Source of the DNA: DT-110 sp030148525
Lineage (GTDB): Bacteria; Bacteroidota; Bacteroidia; Chitinophagales; Saprospiraceae
Reading direction: 5' to 3'
Assembly: GCA_965227445.1 (NCBI GenBank)
Contig: OZ245751.1
Coordinates: 3,100,001 to 3,164,000 of the forward strand
DNA length: 64,000 bases
In this document: positions 59,701-64,000 of the stretch, piece after piece
Position numbering within the stretch: the first letter of the stretch is position 1
Layout of the letters: each line of letters opens with the position of its first letter
Program-made: the position numbers and the translations under genes
The notes under the pieces: generated by a model
Databases searched by the model: none
What the model saw: the letters and a program-made list of their open reading frames with translations, nothing else
What the model was told of the DNA's origin: nothing

Positions 59701-61663
59701 CTGCATCCAGGTCGTCAACCGCAACGGCAGCCGTCCCAAAAACATCGAGGAAAACGGTATCGGGTGCACAGGCCGGCTCCGGGGCTATTGTATCCCGAAT
59801 AGTTACCGAAGCCGTGCAGTTGCCTTCATTACCCCGCTTATCCAGCGCTGTCAGCTGTACCGTTTGAGTACCCAAATCACTACAGGTGAAGCGATTTTGA
59901 TCCAGGGAAACGGCCAGGGTATCACCGCAGTGGTCCAGCCGGACAGGCCAAACGGAAGCGACTGGCAGCGTGGCCACGCCCCGGTTATTCAGGTAAATAA
60001 CGGGATCGGCGCAAACCGGTGCCGGTTGCAAGGTATCGATGATGGAAACGGTAGACGTACAGGTCGACACATTTCCACTGGGATCGGTAGCCGAAAGCGT
60101 AACCAGCTGGCTGCCCACATCAGTACAATCAAAGACGTACTGGTTCAGAAGCAGGTTTGCGACCTGCCCGCAATTGTCGCGGCTGTTGTTATCGACCACT
60201 TCCGGTTGCAGGGTAACCTGACCCTGATCGTCCAGATAGAGGGTCGCCGACCGGCACAAAGCAATGGGTGCCACGGTATCGCGAATCGTAATGGTGGCAG
60301 TACACTGATCGGTGTTACCGGCCTGATCGGTCACGGTAAGGTTCACCGACTTTTCTCCGACATCGCCACAACCAAAAACAGCCCGGTTGATGGAAAGCGC
60401 GTGGAGTCCGCAATTGTCGGTACTTCCGCCGTTTAAGCTATTAGCCGTAACCGTAACAGAGCCAACGTTATTGAGAAATATCGTCTGATCCGCGCACTCA
60501 GCCACCGGGCGAATGGTATCGAGCAGGGCGACTGTCGTTTGACAAGTATCCCGGTTTCCACTGGCGTCTTCTACGAACAGGGAATAATCCGTAGTACCCA
60601 GATCGGCACAGGTAAGGATGTCCTGCGATTGCCACATGGTCAGGCCCGAAAGGCAGTTATCGTAGGAGGCGCTATCCAGAAACAAACGCACTTCTCCGTC
60701 CTCGTCGAGATGGCGCACTTCATCGGTCTTGCACAGGGCAATGGGGGCGATCGTATCCTTCACGGTGACCTGGGTCATACAGGTGTCGGTGCGTCCGGTC
60801 CGGTCGCGAGCGATCAATTTCACCGAATTATCTGCACCAAGGGCGTCACAGGACAATCGTTCCGGATCGGTCCACAGCGAATCCAGGGCGCAGTTATCCG
60901 TGGATGCAATATCCAATTGGTCAGCAGCGTAAGTCCAGGTACCATTGCCATCCAGAAAAACGTCCAGCGTCGGCAGGCATTCTGCCACCGGTCCGGTTGT
61001 ATCCTGGATGTACAGGGTGGTAAAGCAGGTATCGACGGGGCTTCCGGCTACTACTACTATCAGTCCCACGTTTTGGTAGCCGAGGTCAATACACGTAAAA
61101 ACAGATTGGGTGAGATAAAGGCTATCCGGGATCGCACAGCCCGGCTGCGCCTGGCTGTTGTACAGGTCCCAGGGGGATAGGTCGATGCCTCCATCGGCAT
61201 CCAGGAATAGCTGAATGGTATCGGCCAGACAAATGGCTGCAGGTTCGGCCTGATTGACTACCCGGAAGCGTATGGCGCTGCTCAGATCAAAACAATCGGA
61301 AATTCGATCCTGAATCTGATTAATGGATGAACCCACGGCGGGAGGTACCGATGGAGGGCTATCCGGATCGAACGTAAAGGCAAACACTTGGTAAGTTCCC
61401 AGGTCCAGGTCGGGGAAAACACCTGTTTGATTATCGATATCCAGGATAGTATTCAGGCTATCGGTCAGCAGAAAACGGGTCTCGAGACCGGTGGTTTGCC
61501 CGGTAGCCAGGATCCTGATGGTATCTCCAACGCAAAAGGTTGACTGAGGCAGGGATAAGGAGCCGGCATCAGCGATGCATTGATCCTGTGCTTTTGCCAC
61601 CTGAGTAAGTAAAAGGACCACCATAGGGCAGATCCAGGTAAGAACGCGGTACATTTTTTTCAT
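53783..61663 (-). CDS. Giant secreted HYR/Ig-like repeat protein with dockerin-like and T9SS domains
   Basis: 2626 aa. Signal peptide (VLLLTQVAKAQ) then an opening domain, about nine to ten consecutive ~80-residue repeats (residues ~225-1100) with the pattern 'VxxTDxxGNxxTCTxTVTVxDTIAPxxxC...LDxxGxVxLxxxxLDxGSTDNCG', a middle region of related HYR-type domains with paired cysteines, then a short Ca-binding dockerin-like segment ('AADVNNSGTITVLDMVQLQRMVLGY') and the C-terminal sorting domain ('LRQNQPNPFREGTVIQVVVPEE ... HLPAGVLYYRF'). It is likely a long cell-surface adhesin or matrix protein exported by T9SS. The adjacent gene at 62077 encodes a paralogous C-terminus. No catalytic domain was found. 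Confidence 0.9.
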   Translation of the reverse strand: MKKMYRVLTWICPMVVLLLTQVAKAQDQCIADAGSLSLPQSTFCVGDTIRILATGQTTGLETRFLLTDSLNTILDIDNQTGVFPDLDLGTYQVFAFTFDPDSPPSVPPAVGSSINQIQDRISDCFDLSSAIRFRVVNQAEPAAICLADTIQLFLDADGGIDLSPWDLYNSQAQPGCAIPDSLYLTQSVFTCIDLGYQNVGLIVVVAGSPVDTCFTTLYIQDTTGPVAECLPTLDVFLDGNGTWTYAADQLDIASTDNCALDSLWTDPERLSCDALGADNSVKLIARDRTGRTDTCMTQVTVKDTIAPIALCKTDEVRHLDEDGEVRLFLDSASYDNCLSGLTMWQSQDILTCADLGTTDYSLFVEDASGNRDTCQTTVALLDTIRPVAECADQTIFLNNVGSVTVTANSLNGGSTDNCGLHALSINRAVFGCGDVGEKSVNLTVTDQAGNTDQCTATITIRDTVAPIALCRSATLYLDDQGQVTLQPEVVDNNSRDNCGQVANLLLNQYVFDCTDVGSQLVTLSATDPSGNVSTCTSTVSIIDTLQPAPVCADPVIYLNNRGVATLPVASVWPVRLDHCGDTLAVSLDQNRFTCSDLGTQTVQLTALDKRGNEGNCTASVTIRDTIAPEPACAPDTVFLDVFGTAAVAVDDLDAGTSDNCGLPTQRTLDKNTFTCADVGEEAVRITYVDAAGNSRSCTTTVTVMDTITPQIGCRDFTLELGINGQATLTADLINNQTTDNCGAPLMYELSRTAFSCDDLGPNQVELSAVDVSGNNASCTATVTVIDSKKPQVLTRNLEVYLDENGHASVDPVALDAGSTDNCSIIQYELDQSVFSCADVGPNLVSLTVMDVDSNRSTKTAVITVRDTLSPRLTCPDERVVLTGQDANFSCDFLVVDRSFDPSNVSDNCGIVSLRHDFAPAPADSTLLGAALPTGVTRITWEVTDENGQLSTCSTQITVEDDEAPLADCRDSVLIRLATDGSLELDPVKVDMGSTDNCGITDFSFDRNSFSCSDVGFHDITLTMGDAAGNQSSCQVVVGIMASSACPQPVFRNSDGPDISDPCSCRDDGSFDEQVVIGPAAPNQVWTVKTTTLLNPATLQPYAVGTMLQEVPQDDGESIYVLDGVHQDGVGYTLTAESPLYQYDLSISNTCYYPQPEIIGLDGPVCLFTNPIPLEGTGGVGVQGNGSFTINGQPAVIFDPSDLGTGTHLVTFTFDAGDPSTEFDPGNVACSASISREVTVIETPEEFACNDMVTITVNAGCEILVRPEMVMSGNYLCYDDYEIFISYDGQVVPNPVPAQFTGLTLRTLVRHRPSGRICIGNVRLVDVQGPQVDSCATDIRDRFICSDVSTILNNPETIDPDHPLYTGRPSVEDNCSGTTLTFQDLLVDQGACDGDDTTAYIRRRFFAEDKFGNESTCDQLIYFLRPSEVFIPADTVVRLDCTQDPLAVDEDGNIAPSVSGRPYYLNGYGEEVPVMNNGGNCGYAAIYDDTRINICNGQYTLLREWRIFDYCRNETVQEVTQLIEVGDFDDPLVSCPEVDFNQDGLPDAQIRYSTDPDDCTATLTIPAPRIEDCSSVTVETRIYSNVPETIFGFPTGDTLFQELNGVTISNGVASEVPVGEHFFLFTVRDNCGNTTRDTCSFLVEDGVTPTTFCDDQITVTLGNSGDGQVLPGDIDEGSRDNCDDQDLDYALRRLVSADCSETDEAYYTDWSSLVTVNCCDVGGLVTAELRVTDQSGNSNTCVSRIRVEDKTRPQCTAPADLTIDCNDLPVGFDPSDREGLQQLFGEPQVTDNCQEGARWEELTPVSDLDQCGYGTITRTFRALDASGNTSAGTCSQLITVREVHHYSITFPADVSTSCGEPEVPGVRFEEIACDLIAVQVRNDTFSAATEGCYKVHRSYQVINWCEYDGISSPITLPRNADCDGTPGDEDLWVQVEENGNVYFDRDGDFTNAVPAAGTKSRNCDGLTNPEGYWISTEQFSNLRSRGFWRYVQHITVYDDTDPLVQVASPEPFCTTDKTNCTGPVSVPFEVLETCTAPRDVTIEVFWDDRADGSYDSLLPPTALRGSYPVYRVEGTFALGDHAFLLEVTDGCGNQVQRRVAFTVEDCQATAPICRSGLVVELGALEGDTDVDGDGQLDLAAAKIAAVDLAGSAVSDCSGPVQFSLNRTGNAASIDMDSLWVTCADEGTVQLELQAWDAAGNRAFCNTFIEVQNNGDVCTPIPEGAVMGQVMTETGMGIPSVLIRLSGNASTTVQTDGRGEYRIGELEEGEDYSLTPLLDTDPKNGVTTYDLILIRRHILNYSNLDSPYKLIAADVNNSGTITVLDMVQLQRMVLGYSAGFENNTSWRFVESAYTFPNPADPWAEGFPEVVNINNLVGQRTDADFVAVKVGDVNHTLRLPGVGESPIRSLRPELPFRLSDRSFAAGDYLEIPFYLPGEMPVEGYQFTLAYDRNLLEVEDVVHGLAGPEQFGFFAEAGLITTHWYRTESVDEQQPLFTLRVRSKAEGALSEALRLNSRITRAEAYEPDGSLLQPVLQFEQGSSAPTFALRQNQPNPFREGTVIQVVVPEEVRGQLQVFDAKGQLLQQRTDHYRAGPNDIRIPRGHLPAGVLYYRFVSPTHQATRKMILLE

Positions 61664-62076
61664 AAAAGATCGCTGCTTTGCGGTAGCCAGGCCGCTTTTC
61701 GTATTAATCGGTTTTTATGGGATTCAGGGGAAGGGTCGGGTATCCTTGTTCGGGTGATCGGGCTTTCTAATGATTGTGTACAGCCACTCAATAGCTAACC
61801 CTTTGCCGGGTTCAGCAAAGGTAAGATTGTTCATGGGATACGGTCTTGTTCTTACATTGAATACGCTGGAGGGGCTTCCCGACCGGTTGGCAAGTTTCCG
61901 TCGGATTCCCTGCTCCGCGTAGATTATGATTTGTTCCTAGCCGAAGTCTTTGCAAATATAGCTTTCTATGCAACTATTTACAATATGTCTATTGTAATTA
62001 ACGCGCCAGATCTGGAAATAGGATCATGGTTCGTGGTCCATGGTTTTTCTCAGCCTTTCGGCAAAAGGGCAAAGGT
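61664..62076. other. Gap between the two giant genes
   Basis: No gene or RNA is seen in 413 bp. It holds a 13-mer CCTTTCGGCAAAA at 62054-62066, the words TGGTTCGTGGTCCATGGTT (62027-62045) and, presumably, the promoter of the upstream giant gene on the minus strand near 61700-61760. Confidence 0.5.
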
Positions 62077-64000
62077 TTAGTGTTTCCTGGTTACGATGAG
62101 TGGCCATTCCCGGATAAAATCTCCGCTTACCAATTGCACCTGATAGCGGCCGTTTTGCGAAAGACTTGCAGTTGGAATTTCCCGTTGGTAAACTCCGGCC
62201 GTTTGTCGTTCTTCTTTTTGCGAAAGCAGACGACCAAATGCATCATAGATCCGCCAGGTGACGGTACCGGCTTGTAGCAGGTCATAGGCCAGGGTAACCG
62301 GTCCCGGGGCGGGGTTAGGAAACAGGCGCGCATTCGCGACCAAGGACGCAGGTTCCCGTTCGGTAAAGACCAGCTTGGGTTGCCAGGGCTGTCCGTAGGC
62401 ATCATGTCCTTCCGCCGGTGTATGCCTTTCAGAAATGCTCAGCAGGCCGGCAATGGAACCCGACTGATTAGCCCGGATGCGCAGGGTCAGCAAGGTATCT
62501 TTTTTGGCGGAAGCCAAGGCATCGGGCAACCAACTGGCGGTAATGGCCGAGGGCAAGCGAGCAAACTCCCCTGGTCCGAGGACACCTTCGCGAACCTCCA
62601 AAATAGTCGCTTGATCCTCCGGCAGTTCGAGCGCAAATTGCAGGGATCGGATATCAGTCTGCCCCGACCAGATGATCGGAATAGTATAGATATTTCCCGC
62701 TTCGACCGGCCGGTCAGGGACTTCCAGTGCTACGGATAAAGCCTGCGGGGCGGAGCGTATTTCCGCACTATTGGCGTGAGCATCACCACTAATATCCCCG
62801 ATCTTGATGGCCGTGAAATCAGCGATCAGGCTATCGTTGGGCAGATCATTCACATTATAGCTTCCCGCAAAGCCCAGGCGAATGGCATCTTGTGGATGGT
62901 TGAAAGTCAGGCCGACGGGCATAAACCGCCAACTGGTATTGTCTTCGAGGTCCAGATCGATATTGAGGATCAATTTGCGCAGCTGCACCATGTCCGACAC
63001 ACTCACAAAGCCCGACCGATTGGCATCAGCAGCCACGTACTGATGAGCTTCGGTAAAGGGTTCCAACCCCAATATATGTTGTTGGATGAGGTACAGATCG
63101 TAAGTTGACACCCCATTCACGTAATCGCGATCCAGTTTAGGCGACACACTGTAATCGTAATCCGGTGCCAGGTTGAAAAAACCAAAGGCGCCATCGGTAC
63201 CAGTCACTTGCCGGCGATCAAAGGGTCCGCTGAGGGCTACCTCTGCCCCCTCCAAGGGGATCAGATCCGGCGTGGTGATCAGTCCGCTGATCGAACCCAT
63301 ATCTGCGGAACGGCACAAACGCTCGTCGTTATCCTGGACTAGTACGTACGTTTCGCAGGAGCCTACATTGCCGGCCGGGTCCCAGGCGAATATCTCTACC
63401 ACCACTGTTCCGATATCGGAGCAGGTGAGCACTACCCCATCCCGATCGGGCTGGAACCCATCGCCTTTGATATTCATCGAATAGGAAATATCCCCCGAAC
63501 AGTCCGTCATATCGCTGGCCAGGAAATTATCCACGAATACGGGAGCTGCGGCAGGGCCGAGGGAATCGCCCGGTTCCGTGCGCATCAACTCCACGGTGAG
63601 TCCGTTAATACAAATAGGACTAGGTGCTTTGCGGTCGACCACGGTGAATCTTTGTCTGATCTCAGAGCGGTTACCACAACCATCGTCGGCCGTCAGGATA
63701 AGTTCGTGCGTTCCGATGGGGTACCGGCCTCCCACCATAAGGCGCGGGAATAAAGCCAGGTCCAGGAAAGGCTTTTCTTCCACGACTCCATTAGCGTATA
63801 GATCGAGTTCAGTGGAGAAGGTAAAGTCATCGAAGTTGAGGTTGCACTCGTCGTTCAGATTAAAAAAGAGACTTACCTCTGCCTCGCAATCGCGGCTACT
63901 GATGGCCCTGAAGGTGTCCGGAGTCGCTGGATCGAGTGTCAATTCCGGGCGTGTGGTATCATAGACGCTGATGTGTTGGGTGTACTGCCAGTATCCATTG
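62077..64000 (-). CDS. Second giant HYR/T9SS protein, C-terminal part (runs off the window)
   Basis: The frame is open to the window edge; the visible 640 codons are the C-terminus. 'NGYWQYTQHISVYDTTRPE' at the edge matches 'RGFWRYVQHITVYDDTDP' of the neighbour, so this is a paralogue. Order: HYR-type domains, an 'FEVDDN'-type Ig segment with paired Cys, a beta domain 'GSISGLITTPDLIPLEGAEVALSGPF' (carboxypeptidase-regulatory-like), a dockerin-like 'AADANRSGFVSVSDMVQLRKLILN', a cohesin-like beta domain and the sorting domain ('ARLFPNPAPGPVTLAYDLLQ'). Probably the same surface role as the first giant. Confidence 0.88.
   Translation of the reverse strand, partial: NGYWQYTQHISVYDTTRPELTLDPATPDTFRAISSRDCEAEVSLFFNLNDECNLNFDDFTFSTELDLYANGVVEEKPFLDLALFPRLMVGGRYPIGTHELILTADDGCGNRSEIRQRFTVVDRKAPSPICINGLTVELMRTEPGDSLGPAAAPVFVDNFLASDMTDCSGDISYSMNIKGDGFQPDRDGVVLTCSDIGTVVVEIFAWDPAGNVGSCETYVLVQDNDERLCRSADMGSISGLITTPDLIPLEGAEVALSGPFDRRQVTGTDGAFGFFNLAPDYDYSVSPKLDRDYVNGVSTYDLYLIQQHILGLEPFTEAHQYVAADANRSGFVSVSDMVQLRKLILNIDLDLEDNTSWRFMPVGLTFNHPQDAIRLGFAGSYNVNDLPNDSLIADFTAIKIGDISGDAHANSAEIRSAPQALSVALEVPDRPVEAGNIYTIPIIWSGQTDIRSLQFALELPEDQATILEVREGVLGPGEFARLPSAITASWLPDALASAKKDTLLTLRIRANQSGSIAGLLSISERHTPAEGHDAYGQPWQPKLVFTEREPASLVANARLFPNPAPGPVTLAYDLLQAGTVTWRIYDAFGRLLSQKEERQTAGVYQREIPTASLSQNGRYQVQLVSGDFIREWPLIVTRKH

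Noticed and set aside
61800..61850. Possible tRNA T-arm (GGTTCAGC) in the gap between the giant genes
   Set aside because: No matching acceptor stem, D-arm or anticodon arm on either strand.

Overview
The window reads as chromosomal DNA of a Bacteroidota species, most likely a marine Saprospiria/Lewinella-like polysaccharide degrader. This is inference from three things. Several large secreted proteins end in type IX secretion (T9SS, Por) sorting domains. The gene orders parA-parB-DUF5683 and TPR protein-secG are typical of the phylum. Promoter-like TAnnTTTG boxes occur and clear Shine-Dalgarno sequences do not. No rRNA, tRNA, phage or intact transposase gene was found.

Layout. 1-4.3 kb: 5' part of an M20 peptidase, a GNAT, the diadenylate cyclase CdaA, and two secreted proteins of unknown role. 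4.3-12 kb: a 43-bp tandem array, an esterase, a TonB-receptor remnant, a GH10 xylanase with T9SS tail, a hybrid histidine kinase coupled to a truncated FIST sensor gene, and an erythromycin-esterase-like lipoprotein. 12-17.8 kb: a lipoprotein with its own terminator, then a compact operon of ECF sigma factor, membrane-anchored regulator-like protein and a 1065-aa TPR-CHAT (caspase-like) protein. 18-21.2 kb: a repeat-rich zone with a hydrolase remnant, a Zn-metalloprotease lipoprotein and a small repeat protein, the last two bracketed by ~150-bp direct repeats. 21.2-28.2 kb: a three-gene cluster resembling hydroquinone/maleylacetate catabolism, an FMN-dependent alpha-hydroxyacid dehydrogenase, a TPR lipoprotein and a serine hydrolase. 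28.2-35 kb: a VWA protein flanked by tandem hairpin arrays, ilvC-ilvA, a GT39-type membrane glycosyltransferase and a flavin reductase. 35-46.6 kb: FG-GAP-like secreted proteins, a UPF0173 hydrolase, parA-parB-DUF5683, a patatin phospholipase, ilvE, an unknown gene with rdgB, and a TPR gene with secG. 46.8-53.7 kb: groES-groEL, a MORN/YwqK protein, a GH13 amylase lipoprotein, an HMG-CoA-lyase-like enzyme and a 78-aa membrane protein. 53.8-64 kb: two tandem giant HYR/Ig-like T9SS adhesin-type genes, the second running off the window.

The intergenic DNA is unusually rich in small structured repeats. (1) 'Word' hairpins have arms made of a short word (mostly 6-8 nt) repeated with small changes; they sit almost always at gene 3' ends. 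(2) Modular elements have TATACCG...CGGTATA ends. (3) REPIN-like pairs of hairpins have the form CCACTnAAGTGG / CCACnGCTnAAGCnGTGG. (4) Two arrays of GYCCC-TGAC-GGGRC hairpins show compensatory arm changes. In addition a word close to TTTTGSCGRAAGS occurs about 20 times in genes and spacers on both strands, seven times as one exact 13-mer. These repeats, and the sigma/regulator/TPR-CHAT operon, are the parts most worth following up.
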